From Ctena decussata (taxonomy: Eukaryota > Mollusca > Bivalvia > Lucinida > Lucinidae): DNA of 64,000 nucleotides. The notes beneath the pieces are model-generated. The model was not told where the DNA came from and did no database searches. It saw nothing but the letters and a program-made list of their open reading frames with translations. Shown here in pieces: positions 48,298 to 60,365 of this stretch. The number at the start of each line of letters is the position of its first letter. The stretch's first letter is position 1. The position numbers and the translations under genes were made by a program. The stretch covers positions 23,333,899-23,397,898 of the forward strand of contig OZ022512.1 in NCBI GenBank assembly GCA_963989385.1, read 5' to 3'.

Positions 48298-48815
48298 CTG
48301 AAAATATGTCAATATCAATATAAATCACTCTTTATTTCAATTTTTCTGCCTCCTGGCTTTTGTCAAGAATAATTTTATGTTGTCTTTTTCCCACATGGTG
48401 TCTTGGGTAGATTCTGGGATTGAATTGTGTCAGTTCCTGAGAATTTTCCAATATACTTGTGTTTTGCGTTTCTATTTGTATTTCTTTTTGTATCAATACT
48501 TTACAAATGGTCTCATTCTTGAATGTTCGGCTGCACACTGGTCTTCCCTTTGTCAATAAATCAAAACGCAACCGTCATATGACATGACTTCCAGTGTGCG
48601 TTTCCCTTTCTTGATGGCGAAGAATAAAACTTTTGCAAAAGCGGTCTATATGGCTAAACGAGCAGGCTTGAAATGAGGAAAGAAAGAAGAAGCCGTACTG
48701 GACTGCATTTTCAATATACTTGTTACTCTATGTGGCACTATGCACAAGTACTAAAGTACCTTATCAATGTGACCTTACATTACATTGACGCTTGAATGAC
48801 GTTCATCGTTATGAC

Positions 48816-49053
48816 TGAACCGCGACACGAGAAAACTAACAAAGTAGTTGTGCGCAAAGCGCAGACTCAGATCAGCCTGGGCATCCGCCTAGTCTGATCA
48901 GACTCTAGTCTAAGTGCTAAAAAGATGGCTAAGAGTATAAGCTACCTTCATGCGGACAGCGAAGACTTATCATACTGGGCGGATGCCAAGGCTGATATTG
49001 ATCTTCGCTGGGATCACATACCACTTTTTTTGGTTTTCTCGTGTCGCGGCTCA
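48816..49053. mobile_element. Palindromic MITE (TGAGCC family)
   Basis: Starts TGAACCGCGACACGAGAAAA and ends GGTTTTCTCGTGTCGCGGCTCA. It fills the middle of intron 4 and ends 57 bp from exon 4. Confidence 0.87.
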
Positions 49054-49109
49054 TGTGTTTACTTGGGCAAGAATGTGGGAGACAATGTGAACTGGGAAAT
49101 CATACATAC

Positions 49110-49213
49110 TCTGTGCAACTAACTTGGGCATTTGGGTCCTTCCACCACTCATCTTTGTACCAGCCTGGAAACATCCACACAATTTTTGGTCCATACAAAC
49201 CAGCTTGATAAGC
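49110..49213 (-). CDS. GABBR2-like: GABA-B-like receptor, visible exon 4 (Venus-flytrap lobe 2)
   Basis: The 104-bp exon encodes AYQAGLYGPKIVWMFPGWYK then DEWWKDPNAQVSCT, leaving a split codon. PGWYKDEWW closely matches the subunit 2 motif PGWYxxSWW. The acceptor is TTTTACACAG (phase 0). The donor is GTATGT with phase 2, so the split codon joins to the first base of exon 5 and gives Asp. A donor at the next in-frame GT would break the frame, which fixes this boundary. A MITE ends at 49053 and a SINE begins at about 49289, so the exon stands in a narrow island. Confidence 0.92.
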
Positions 49214-49288
49214 CTGTGTAAAAGAAATAGTTACTCTTGCCACTGACTTCTCTTCGATAATGTCCTTTGAGCCAGTGGACGCCTTCAA

Positions 49289-49490
49289 CATCCCCGTAGT
49301 TCAGTGGTTAAGCTCTCGTCTGCTACGTTAGCGGTACGGGTTGATTCTTGCTTTGAGGCCGAAATCTTTCCATCCTTAAACAGGATTCCATTGCACACAG
49401 CCTTTCATTATCACCCTCCAATCGTCCTGATACAGTATGACTGAAATTCTGTTAAAAAGGACAATGCAGCGCAAATCATCTATCCATATG
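49289..49490 (+). repeat. tRNA-derived SINE, family A
   Basis: CATCCCCGTAGTTCAGTGGT then TTAAGCTC has the A box. The tail CAGGATTCCATTGCACACAG and CCTTTCATTATCACCCTCC matches the other copies. It begins about 75 bp from exon 4, in intron 3. Confidence 0.77.
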
Positions 49491-51119
49491 AGTTCATCAG
49501 TCAGTGATTGTCTGCTGGTTTATACGTTACGGAACGTATTTGACATTGTAAGTAATTAAGGATGTTCGCTGGAACAAAATAAAATTCTGACAGAGAAATA
49601 AGAAGTGAGCATCATTTGCTTTGGATTTACAAGTGTTATCGTACAAACAAAACGAGGTAGAGGCAAATAGATGTCAATAGTCAAATCTTAAAGTCCAAAC
49701 AGTGGTTATTAACGGTACCCGTTTTACAATTTTACCGGGGAAAGTAATAGTGAAACTAATTTTTTTTATGATCTTTTTCACCTTTATTTTTATATGGAAG
49801 TGTATTTAGAAAACATTTCGTCAATAGTCAGAATCAAAATATGAATGTAATATTTTTCAGGCATCAAAAATGTAGGTTAAAATATATTACAAGCCTTATA
49901 TTTTGCTTTGGTTTAAACATATTTTATTCGTTTTTAAATTGTAACATACATACATATATATAAAATACATTACAGTCTTGGGATTAAAACAAAAGCTGAG
50001 TGCTCATAGAGTTCTTCTCCCTATATGTTTGCTTTCAAATACTAAACAAATCCAATATATTCAAAATTGTCTTTTAATACATATTTTTTTATGAGAGACC
50101 CAAGTCCATGAAATTTACCAAGTGAATAAATGAGCACATATAAGCTGCCATACAGAAAGAACGGCGACGTGTTTTTATTATCTATTGAGCTATGGCCATT
50201 GAATTTAATCACGATGTAGAAAACGCAACCAATTGTCACACGCGTTAGTAGTACGTCACATTTGACTGTAACGTCATAAATAACTACCGAAAAATGGCGA
50301 CGGAGTGGAATATATTGCATGAAAATCTCATCATCACTCATACAAAAATCGTGATTTTATTGAAACAAACATGTCCCTGACAGAATATGAAAAGCTGACA
50401 TTATTGTAAGTATTTCAAACTTGAGGTTTTGTCCTTTTTTCAAAATTTACCCGAAGAGGAGAAAACATGGGGGCCATATTTTTGTGGAGAGAGCCCTTGG
50501 TTTTTCGTCTTATCAAACTTTCAAAAAAAAAAAAAAACAGCAACAACAACAACAAAAAATAGACAATCACTTAAGGTAACGAATGCCCCCGCTATGTGTT
50601 TCGCTAGATGAGGAATGTGTTTCGACATATTTGTGAGACGTTATATCAAAATCTGTCCATAAATAAAGGTGCTTGAAGGATAACAGTATTTTTAAAAACA
50701 AACCGTGCTCTATGCCCTGTGCCCTTGACCCTGCCTCGAAGCTGACTCACCAGTTTGTCCAAGATACTGTCACACTAAACATTTGTGTGAAGTATACCAA
50801 AATCTGGCAATAGATATAGCAAAGTTTTTTGTTACATAATCTTTAGCAAAGTTCTCCGTTTACACGGACAAATTCTATCTAACTTTTCCAGATATATTTG
50901 TCAAAGAAATATGGTCATATTTTGGCATTTACACGAGCAAATTTTTCTATGCCCAACCTTCTTTGTCGCAGAAACCTTGCCCGTGTAGACGCGGCTTAAG
51001 GTAGTTCACTCAAAATGTAATATACCGCGATTACCACAATCAACCCAATTATTTGGACAGAAGTGTTTGCGCAAACTGTGTAAACCATGATCAAACTTTG
51101 TAAAATAGCTCGAGTTGAC

Positions 51120-51600
51120 GTAGTAGGTTTTTCGTCGTCGAATTTCCAATAGAATCCTCGGAAATATCACTTTATAGCCTGTTTTTCCCAAGATGAATTT
51201 ACATTATGTGTTTTTCCGTCCCATTTTCCTCATATAGTGGATTTCCCCGGATAATCTGATAATATGGCTTCAAAAAAAAAAAATAAAAAAAATAAAAAAA
51301 AAAATAAAAAAAATAAAAAAATTAAAACAAACACTTCCAGATGGAATTTGGTCCTTTCATCTTTTATAATTATTACAGTGCATACAATGACCAAACAACG
51401 TTAACAGAGTTCTGTAAAAAAAAGTAGTTTTTAATGGAATCTCCCACCGTTTTTTTTCTTATCCCAGTAGAATTCGCGGAAATATGACTTTATAGCCAGT
51501 TTTACGCGGGGAATTGTTTTTCAAAGTCGTCCCCTAACTCTTTTCCCCTTTTCCAATGTAGCGGATTTTCTCCTGAGTAGATCTTTATGGCTTAAAAAAC
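51120..51600. repeat. Diverged direct duplication around an A-rich AAAAAAT stretch
   Basis: CCTCGGAAATATCACTTTAT then AGCCTGTTTT...GTGGATTTCCCCGG...ATATGGCTTC at 51156-51272 reappears as GCGGAAATATGACTTTATAG...GCGGATTTTCTCC...TTATGGCTT at 51475-51595. An (A4-8)T simple repeat of about 50 bp separates them. Confidence 0.6.
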
Positions 51601-51609
51601 AAACTGTCA

Positions 51610-52960
51610 CGCTCCCTTACATCTTGTGATACATAAGGTTTTAATATAGAAGAAAACAAATGTAAATGTCTGTCCCAAAAATACTGCCACAAATAATAGA
51701 TGCTAGAACCGGATTGTATGAACTTATCGGTCTTTTTTGTTTTTCTGTTTGGGAGTTTGGCGGCGCTAGGAGTCGGGGGAAGTGGGGTGGGCCGTGGGGC
51801 CGTGGGGGTGGGGGAGGGGTAATTGTTCAAACAAATAGAGCAAACTTTAGTTTTGCATATAGAACTGTTTGAAAAAATCAAAAGGTCTTTTAAGTTAGCT
51901 ACTTTCGATTTCACAAACTTAAAAAAAATGGTAAAAATACAATGTACAAGCGCGGGCCCTTTTCATTGTCCCGCTTCTGTCTATATTGCATTGCTCAACG
52001 AGGAACCAGAAAACATAAACTGTATTTTGTGAAGCTATTTGCCATTTTATTCTATTTTAATTGATTTTAAAAAATGCTACCGATACTTTTTGCCAGTCAA
52101 TATATATTCACATCATCCCATATTTTATCACCAAACGTGAAGGTTGTAGCGCTTTTGTTATGATTTGTGTTGAGACGTTTATACCACCGAAATGCCTGTG
52201 AAGAATTTAATTTCATTTTGATGGTATGATGGCTGAGTGACACAGATCTTAAAACAATGTTTACCTCAGCTGTTTTAAAATTCATACGATGTCAAATAGT
52301 GTTGGACTTTTAGTCTACATGAAAACGATTGCCTTTCAAGGTATGTGCTTTTTGGCTTGAAAAAATTGCATAATCTTTGCACTTCCAAGGCGAGTAATTT
52401 CAGTCAGATTGAATTGTGGGTAGAGAAGCGGCACTGACGATGTTTCACTGGTTTTAAAGTATTCTTTATTAAGATCTATCGGTTTCAAAACTCAATTATT
52501 CGCTAGGACCTCATAGGAGTTTTTTTCAGAAGACATTCACGTGTTGCTCTCAGGAACTGAAGGCGGAAGAGTAAATTATTTTCTGTTTTTGTTTTCCGAG
52601 CATACGAGTCCAGCGGCATTGTGGTTTGGTTTAAATAATTTAGGTAGCAAAAGCTGAATTCACACACAGTCAAACCTTTTTCTTCATGTAACAGTACTCA
52701 TTGCAACAGCAAACTTCTTTATAACGTCACTCTGATAAGCACAGAATGGCTAATTTGTCCTAAATATGTATTGTTTATAACAGCAAATTTAGTTTAACAG
52801 CAAAATGATTGGGAACAAATGCTGCCGTTGTAAAGAGGGTCCACGTTATACTGAACTGAACAGTAAAAGAGTAACACAGTTAATTCAAAAGTAGTACCAG
52901 GACGGTCGCACTGTCTGAGTAACCTGCTTTTCCAAGTATGATGTAAATCCATTACAATAT
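51610..52960. other. Intron 3 segment without recognised features
   Basis: Mostly AT-rich, with a G-rich run at about 51765-51815. No receptor homology or clear repeat family seen. Confidence 0.45.
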
Positions 52961-53960
52961 TGTTGGAAATATAAGGCAAACACTACTTGACCTTAACATA
53001 TAGGTCCAAGTGAACTACACATGAGGAAGTTCATAGTGTCATAGTGTCATTCATGATCCCAAATATACTGCTCAGAAAAAGTAGGGGTATTATGACATAG
53101 ATGCGTGTACAAAAAATAATAATTATGGCTGGGTTAGTTTATTGTTGTAAATTGACAGAACATTAATCAAGTGACAATATTCAACTAAAAAAGAAACAGT
53201 CAATGCAGGTCATGTGACCTAGAGCAGCACATAAAGGACTATGGGGTGTACACCTCAATTTCGCATCAGCGAAAAAAATTCTTTTGGATCCTCAGATTCT
53301 GTGAATAATAAAATTCTCCATAATTTTCCAGACTGAAAACACCCACTTTGGTAGGCTTTATTGCTTTATTTAAGGTGTATAGTAGGGCTGTTACAAATGT
53401 CACCATATGTGAGACAATTCACCACACAATGGTATCTTTTACGCCTATCATTTTATCCTGTGATGAAACCGCATGAAACAAGTATCTGTATCTTGTTAAC
53501 TGAGGCATTAGGCGTCTGTCTTAATAAAGTTTGCATAAAAATTACTAGTCATTGCTTCGCTGGATTCGTGTGAAATTTGGGTGTCGACCCTTTGTCTACT
53601 TCAAATTTACTCTAGGTCACGTGACAAGCTTAATCATTGAGGGTCTCTATGAATATTTGTTTTATGAATTATAACAGTTTAATATTCATTTGCTTATTTT
53701 CCTTAGTTCTGCTGCCTTAAATGTCTTAATATCCCTTACTTATTTTGAGCAGTATATGATGCATATCTATTGAATAGTATGCAAGATGTAATGCGATATC
53801 AGTCAATCAAGAAATATAGGTAACAGTGACCAGCATGTTGTGTCAGGTCTGTCTCTGTATCACAGTGACGCGCTATCCAAAATTTTATGCAAGTCAGTTA
53901 AACAGTTATGGAAATATATCGCAAAATCACTTGACCATGAACAAAGGTCAGTGACTCTCA

Positions 53961-53980
53961 GAGGGGGGGGGGGGGGGGGG
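53961..53980. repeat. Poly(G) run
   Basis: About 18-19 consecutive G follow CTCAGA within a fragment of the repeat family seen at 18702-20172. Confidence 0.9.
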
Positions 53981-54648
53981 CTCTTTAAATATAAGGAACA
54001 TCTACTGCACTTACTGCACTAACAAAGATGTGCTAGCTGACAAGTAGCAACTCTCTTGTCGCAATGACATCATCAAAACTAAAATTTGCCTTATAAATGG
54101 TGCCACACACCAAAGTAAGTCTACAGTACCATACAGGTCAAAGGCAAACAAATGTGTGGTGTAGTTTCTGCAGTCATATGGATGTATGTACTAAATGTGA
54201 TAGTTGCAGCGCTTCTAGTTTGTGAGATACTGAGTTAAACATCGAGCTAGAAAACGCAAATGCTAACATTGGTTAACTTGATCATGGAAACCGACGAGGA
54301 CGCTGACATCCTATCAAGTTCGGATTAGATGTGCAAACATGATTAAAATAAAGTACAGTAGACTCGCGTTATCTCAAACCTTTATATCGCAAAGTACCAC
54401 CTTACATGAAAGAATATGGTTTGGAGCATTTCCTATTTCTATTTATATTTCAACGCATGTTATTTCAAGGTATTTGTGTCTAAAAGTAATTTTTCTGGGA
54501 CCAGACCAGAACATTGACTTTGAGATATCGAGAGTTGACAGTATAAATGCGTGATGGCCTATCCAAAATATGGAGTAGAACAATGCAACAGGCAAAAGTG
54601 CGTTAGTACACACAGCTTATGCCCAGACTTATTATCTTGATAACTCAC

Positions 54649-54714
54649 CGCGCACAACATCCGTTTTCCATGGGGCTCATAAGAGGCCGTCATAATTATT
54701 CTTGCATCTTTCCT
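54649..54714 (-). CDS. GABBR2-like: GABA-B-like receptor, visible exon 3 (Venus-flytrap)
   Basis: This is a 66-bp micro-exon of 22 residues: RKDARIIMTASYEPHGKR then MLCA. It corresponds to the family motif (K)xxDxRIIxGxFYExxARxxFCxxY. The tyrosine after MTAS occupies the position of the subunit 1 tyrosine reported to contact GABA; vertebrate subunit 2 has no tyrosine there. Acceptor TTATTTTCAG, donor GTGAGT, phase 0 at both ends. Confidence 0.92.
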
Positions 54715-54934
54715 CTGAAAATAAATATAATAATAACAAGATATGAGTGAGCCTGACGCTGTGTTAACTATAAATTTTGTGAGGTAAAAGCAAGCGACAA
54801 TAACTTGCGAATCACTTTCCACTTTGAAATCCTAATACTTTCTCTGTCGCTGATTATAGATTCTCTGTCAAGTCATTTTTATCTTATCACAATACAGTTT
54901 TTTTTTTGCAACACGGGGAACCATCGTACTTCAT

Positions 54935-55640
54935 TATAAATGTTTGCATGCATATATCTCTTACCCATTCGAACTCAGGCAAGGAAATTCGGATTTTTTT
55001 ACTTTTAGATAAAATGTTACCTTAGTAATTGTTATCATTTTTCTTCTCAAGTTTATACCATTCTTACATGGGGGGTAACTATAAAGGTACAACAGCGATT
55101 GTTGCTTCTACAGTTGGTATATTAATACTGTTATTCATTCACAAATAATCATAGTGTATGAAGTGTTTTTTTCACTCACTAGCAGGTAAACATGAGGCTT
55201 TAAAAATAATGGGTCACTCACTTGAATAGGTTTTCTCATATGTTTCTCATTAATGGGGAGTAAATGCCCACATAAGGGATGCATATTACTAGTCTATTCA
55301 ACACTGGCTGGTCCAAATACTGCACCAATCAAGCGTACGATCTCAAAGATTAGAAAAAATTCTAAAGACAAATATTCCTGTATATTGGGTATCCTAATCC
55401 TATTATGCAACAGTCCTGTGACACTGCTATTTCATCAAAGGAAATATCCCATCTCACATGGGTAATGACATAACAGGGTCATAAAACCAATAAAGACTGG
55501 GGGTGTGTTCTATATAGTAGAGAATATTTGTCTTTAACATGTGGATTTATATAATAGTTTTTTTTACTACTTAGATAATTCTGAATTTCCTTGCCTGAGT
55601 TCGTCTGGGTAATAGATTAAGGTATGCAAACTTTCATGAA
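54935..55640. mobile_element. TIR element (TTTGCAT...GAACTCAGGCAAGGAAATTC arms)
   Basis: The left arm 54941-54990 includes GAACTCAGGCAAGGAAATTC. The right arm 55584-55640 reads GAATTTCCTTGCCTGAGTTC then GTATGCAAACTTTCATG. A second, partial copy at 63250-63495 shares the left arm and the inner GTACAACAG..ATTGTTGCTTC block. Confidence 0.75.
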
Positions 55641-55739
55641 AATGTATTGAGTAGTTAAGAAATTAAAACGTTTTTGTTTCCCTCCACAAACGACCTGTTA
55701 CTTCTGCTTTCACTCCGGTGAAACACCATTGCTCTCAAA

Positions 55740-55977
55740 TGAGCCCAGACACGACAAAACCAACAAAGTGGTTGTGCGCCCAGCGCAGACTCAGATCAGC
55801 CTGGGCATCCGCCCAGTCTGATCAGAGTCTTCGCTGTCCGCATGGAGGTAGCTTAGATCCTTAGCTACACTTTAAGCGCTAAGTGAAGAGTCTGGTCAGA
55901 CTGGGCGGATGTCCAAGCTGATCTGTGTCTATGCTGGGCGCACAACCACATTGTTGGTTTTCTCGTGTCACGGCTCA
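55740..55977. mobile_element. Palindromic MITE (TGAGCC family)
   Basis: Starts TGAGCCCAGACACGACAAAA and ends GGTTTTCTCGTGTCACGGCTCA. Both inner arms are well preserved. Intron 2. Confidence 0.88.
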
Positions 55978-56787
55978 AACGTTTATCTGTTATATCTATT
56001 CACGTATGATTTGGGCCATATTTGGCCCCCTCATTTATGAATTTTCAAAATTGCACTTCGTAAACTTCTGTTCATGTAATGTATGAGTTCAAACCTTTAA
56101 CCATCAGTTCCGATTAAAATAATCTATATTCAAATGATATTTAACTTCTTCTGAGCCTCTAAATGTACCCAACCTCAGCCGATTTTGGCAATTTCGGCCA
56201 TTTTTGGCTTGCATTTGGGCCAAAAAATACCTGAGCGCAGGCAAGTGCACAGCTGATTTTTTGGGTAATAATGCATTTTAAAAACGTCAACAATGTGCGA
56301 AAAATTCAGCTGTGCACTTGCCTGCGCTGACAGCTAATTTTAAACTTTTCTAAATGAAATAACGTCATTGACAACGGTTGCTTTGCAAGGACGCGCGTGC
56401 AGCCGGAACTCTTTTGACAGTGAGGTAGACAATCTACGGATCGCCAAGATATTGTACTAAATAAAACAACCAAAACAGACCGCTTTACCTTCTGTTTGGT
56501 AAGTAATACCAGGACATATGATGCAAAACATAGTTTTTCGCCTCTTCATTCATGACGACGCTTGACCTACTGTCAGAAACAACTCCCGATTCTGAAGGAT
56601 ACATGCAACTGCAATGTTGTTGCAGTCGGGACAGCGCATAAAAGACGGGACCTAAAGAAGGTACTTGTACTACCGCTGAGCCACTTGAGGAACGTCGTTA
56701 GGAAAATTGAAATAGAATAGTAGTAGTACTAATTTTGAACTCATAAATCCATTAATTGTTAACTGGTGTTGTTGGTGATGGGAGGAA

Positions 56788-56800
56788 GGTGTGTGTGTGT

Positions 56801-56842
<42 letters not shown>
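56788..56842. repeat. (GT)n microsatellite
   Basis: About 55 bp of near-perfect GTGTGT with one CTG interruption, followed by a G-rich stretch to 57080. Confidence 0.95.
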
Positions 56843-56843
<1 letters not shown>

Positions 56844-57612
56844 GGTGGAGGGGGGCGGGGCAGAGCGAGGGCTGCAGAAACACGCTTCTTCAGACCTCAA
56901 ATCAGCAAACAATATTTGGTATGCATATCACTTGTAAGATTCTCTATAGGAACGAGTCATTTATTATCAGGTGGGGGCCGGGTACATTTAGGGGGCGGGG
57001 AGGGTGTATTTTATTTTTGGGGGATGTACTGGGGAGGGGGTCGGAAATTATTAAGCCTCGGAGCAGGGGGTGGGGGTATATTTTATTAGGTATATTGGCG
57101 GGGGTCAGAATTCTTCCATCCGTCATCATTTTTAAAAATGTCTCAGCTTCTGAGGTAGCCCCCCCCCCCCCACACACACACACACACTGAACCCCCATTG
57201 CTCCTTAAACTTCAGACTCTTCTTTCAAACTAAAAACTTAAATACATTTATCGAAATGATACACAAAACTTGGGCAGCTTGATATCCAAAACAAATCTTT
57301 TCATTGATTTGCTAGAAGAACAACATGAAAGTGTCGATAAAAACATATCAAGTAGATGATTTTGTTCTCAATTAAATTTAATGCCTGCGTTTGTGATATC
57401 AGCTCTCCATGTAGCTTTTCATCAACAAAACTACTGTGGCTGTGCCCCAGACCCCCGCAACCCAGAGGCCCAGTTAATATTATTAAAAAACAGTTATAGT
57501 TATGAAGCATTCGACAACAGATTTGCGGATGGCCATTTGCAGAAGAAAGTGCAAGAAATGCAGAAAAAGTGTAAACAGACAATGATAAATGAACCTGTTA
57601 GAATAAGAAAAT

Positions 57613-57653
57613 GGTGTGTGTGTGTGTGTGTGCGCGTGCGTGCGTGCGTACGT

Positions 57654-57701
<48 letters not shown>
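57613..57701. repeat. (GT)n microsatellite with GC/GTAC interruptions
   Basis: GTGTGT from 57613, interrupted by GCGCGTGCGTGCGTGCGTAC at about 57631-57655, then about 45 bp of pure GT. Confidence 0.95.
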
Positions 57702-57702
<1 letters not shown>

Positions 57703-57859
57703 GGGTAGCTGGGATTGGAGGATCGGGGGTCATAAATTTTTTGTTACCTATCTGGGGATGGGAGCGGGAGGTGGGTTGGGGTTAGAAAGGAAAAATTTGG
57801 TAAAAATAACAGCAAAAAAGTAAAATCAAATCAAACCTTATTCGAAATCGTGCACGGAC

Positions 57860-58380
57860 GGGACGTTTTAAACTAGTGCGACTTCCTTGTATTTTTCTGC
57901 GCCCTACAATACAGCAGTTAGTGACAGCCAAAGAAATATTTGGAAACGAACATCACAGGTAAAGGCACTGGATGCTCTGGACCTTTGCGATGAGAGGAAG
58001 AAATTGACGAGGAGGCGGTTTGAAGCAGAAGGAGCGAAAGAATACAGGAAGGATTAAAAAAGGGTTCAGAAACACTGACGAGAGCAAAGGAGGACTGATT
58101 AAGTAGGTATTCTTGGTTCAAGAAGACTGAAACTTACCTGAACTACTACAACTGCAAGTAAGCACATCAGCTGGTGTGGATTAAACTTCAGAGAACAGGG
58201 TAGATCCTAACTATCCAGAACAAGTCTGGGACATGTCTAACAAAAGAATGATAGACTCTCAGCAGATGGATAGAAAATTGCGCTGAGCTATACAATCATG
58301 AGTGTCATGGCGACAATACATTTCTGGACTGCACTCAGCGTCAAAAAGAAGAAACAATGAGAAGAACTATATAAGCATTT
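57860..58380 (+). pseudogene. Degraded middle segment of the same LINE family as 40255-40877
   Basis: Frames read ALDALDLCDERKKLTRRRFE then AEGAKEYRKD, later IQNKSGTCLTKE and SRWIENCAELYNHE. These match, from memory, the linker between endonuclease and reverse transcriptase of the LINE whose 3' end is at 40255-40877. Stops and frameshifts break it repeatedly. Confidence 0.75.
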
Positions 58381-58389
58381 AACTTCCGT

Positions 58390-59730
58390 TCGTATCCTTA
58401 TATATATATATTGTCACAATATATGTTGAACATAGATTTTTTGGAAAAAAATTGTTTAAACCAAAAAAAAAGATCTAAAACTGATCCTTTATGAGGAGAG
58501 TCCGCCTTAGTTGATAATAGTACCATAGTAACAGCTAAGCTATGTAAAAGTATGAGCAATGCATAATTAAATCCAAAGAGTCATTGCCCTTTGTTTCCAA
58601 TATCTACGGCTGTTTATATAATATGACAAAGATTGTGAATTAACCAGTTACCCAGTATTAAGGTATGACTAACTCAGTGTCTTAGTTACCCCACCCACTC
58701 TCATACTTCAAATACACGACTAAATCATTCTGCTGATTAGCTTCAATTTTAGAGTTTATATTACATATATGGTTGGCATACTATTAACTTAAAAATCGTG
58801 CGAAAAAAATGAACCACACAATAAAAACAAGTATAAAACATGTATGAAAGATATTTAATTTCTTGTTTCGCTTCATCTATTTTTTTGAAAAGTGTTGCCA
58901 TGGAAACGGGCAGGGTAAAATAATTATTTTTCATTTCGTTTAAATAACAACGTATGTAAAAGGAAGCTCATAAAAATATGGCCTATGTTTGCAAAACCAA
59001 GTCAGCAGTTATAAAAAGATATGTGTTTATTACCATTAACTGCTATGCAGTTTCAGTGTAAATCATAAGTTATCTCCCTTTTTTCTTTCTTAGAAATGAA
59101 TTTTACCTTCAAATGCAAAATATGTTTTTTTTTTCTTTATATTCGTGTTGTTGTATAACCATTTCCTAATATTTTCAGCTGATCAACTCTCAAGAATAAT
59201 GAAAATTTTATCCATACCCCCATATTTTTTAAATATTTTTTCTTCCGACTTCTTTCAGACTAATACGTACTATTCCGAGAAAAAGTGACTGCTGCACATG
59301 AATTGATCTTGAAATAAATGTTTTATCTAAATTCTCTTGCAAGACAAAATACTGCAATTGTGGCACGCCCCTAAAACTTTAATTTTCGACTGAAAAACAG
59401 TTTAATATAGCGTTCCTGTAATCCGACAATTTCAGTCATCTATCAAGAGTTATCGCCCTTCATGCACGTTATACAATGCAGACCAGTAACTGTGAAAGAG
59501 ATTTAGTATTAAAGTTACATACATTATGTGATCTGATACTTATCATTTACTTTAAAATTCCTTTCCATATTATATAGGGCAAAATGTATCCCTTCCCTCT
59601 AAACTTTGCTAAAAAGCAGGGCAGAAATGCATGAACAAACGAATGGCTGTAACTTTCCTTGTACATGCCGTAGCATCTCCATTTTCTAGATTTATATTGT
59701 TGACAAGGTGACTAATGGAAAAAGCAATAT
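58390..59730. other. Intron 2 segment without recognised features
   Basis: AT-rich, with a short (TA)n near 58401. No receptor or RT similarity seen after the LINE piece ends. Confidence 0.45.
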
Positions 59731-59800
59731 TTGAATACATTTTGAGATGGGGCCAAATATGGCCCAAATCATACCTGGTCCTGTGAGCAATTACGATGCT

Positions 59801-60003
59801 TCTATCACACACCGGGTAGGCGCAATCGAAAACGCTCTTAACAATCAATTAACGCGGATCAATAACGGTCAGAAACAGCGTTTTTTGATTGCAAATTGGC
59901 GACAATTTGCAATCGAAAACGCTGTCACTAATGGTTTTAGATCCGCGTTCGTCGACTGCATGAGCGTTTTCGGTTGCCGCCTACCCGGTTTGTATCAGTC
60001 ATA
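59801..60003. mobile_element. Palindromic MITE built of CAATCGAAAACGCT words
   Basis: CACACCGGGTAGGCGCAATC then GAAAACGCTC pairs with GAGCGTTTTCGGTTGCCGCC then TACCCGGTTTG. Inside, CAGCGTTTTTTGATTGC and GCAATCGAAAACGCTG are further copies of the same word in both orientations. Confidence 0.8.
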
Positions 60004-60162
60004 AATGACTAAAGAATATTGAAAACGAAATTGGTTGCACCGATCACCTCTTCTTGCCTTTGCGTTGTTGTCGCGTTTATAATACCAATTAGATTTATAT
60101 TGAAATTAATCACAGACAAGTGGCTGGAAGTTTGTTAAAGGCTCCATTTAAGGTTCTCTCAG

Positions 60163-60365
60163 TAGGAGCTCCAGTAGCTCAGCGGCTTAGGAATTGGCCG
60201 GCTAATCTAGAAACCCCCGTTCGAGTTCCGTTGGAGGCGGAAATCCATTCAACCTTAAACGGGTCCCGTTCCACACAGTCTAGATTTTGATTTTGCCCCA
60301 CCATTCAGCCTGATGTGACTGAAATTCGCTCTTGTGAATGTGTTCATTGCAGTTGATGATTGATA
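60163..60365 (+). repeat. tRNA-derived SINE, family A
   Basis: GGAGCTCCAGTAGCTCAGCG with A box and CCCGTTCGAGTTCCG as B box; the tail has AACGGGTCCCGTTCCACACA. It is more diverged in its 3' part than the other copies. Confidence 0.75.

Larger units (their letters stand above)
56002..59775. mobile_element. 3.8-kb TIR-bounded element carrying GT microsatellites and a LINE piece
   Basis: GTATGATTTGGGCCATATTT then GGCCCC at 56003-56030 is matched in inverted form by GGGGCCAAATATGGCCCAAA then TCATAC at about 59749-59774. The interior contains a hairpin with GCAGGCAAGTGCACAGCTGA arms (56237-56335), two GT repeats and a degraded LINE segment. I recognise no transposase. The inverted ends may instead belong to two separate copies of a smaller repeat. 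Confidence 0.5.

Noticed and set aside
56756..57190. 144-codon and 107-codon frames in the GT/G-rich region
   Set aside because: They are translations of a microsatellite and G-rich simple sequence, with open frames on both strands.
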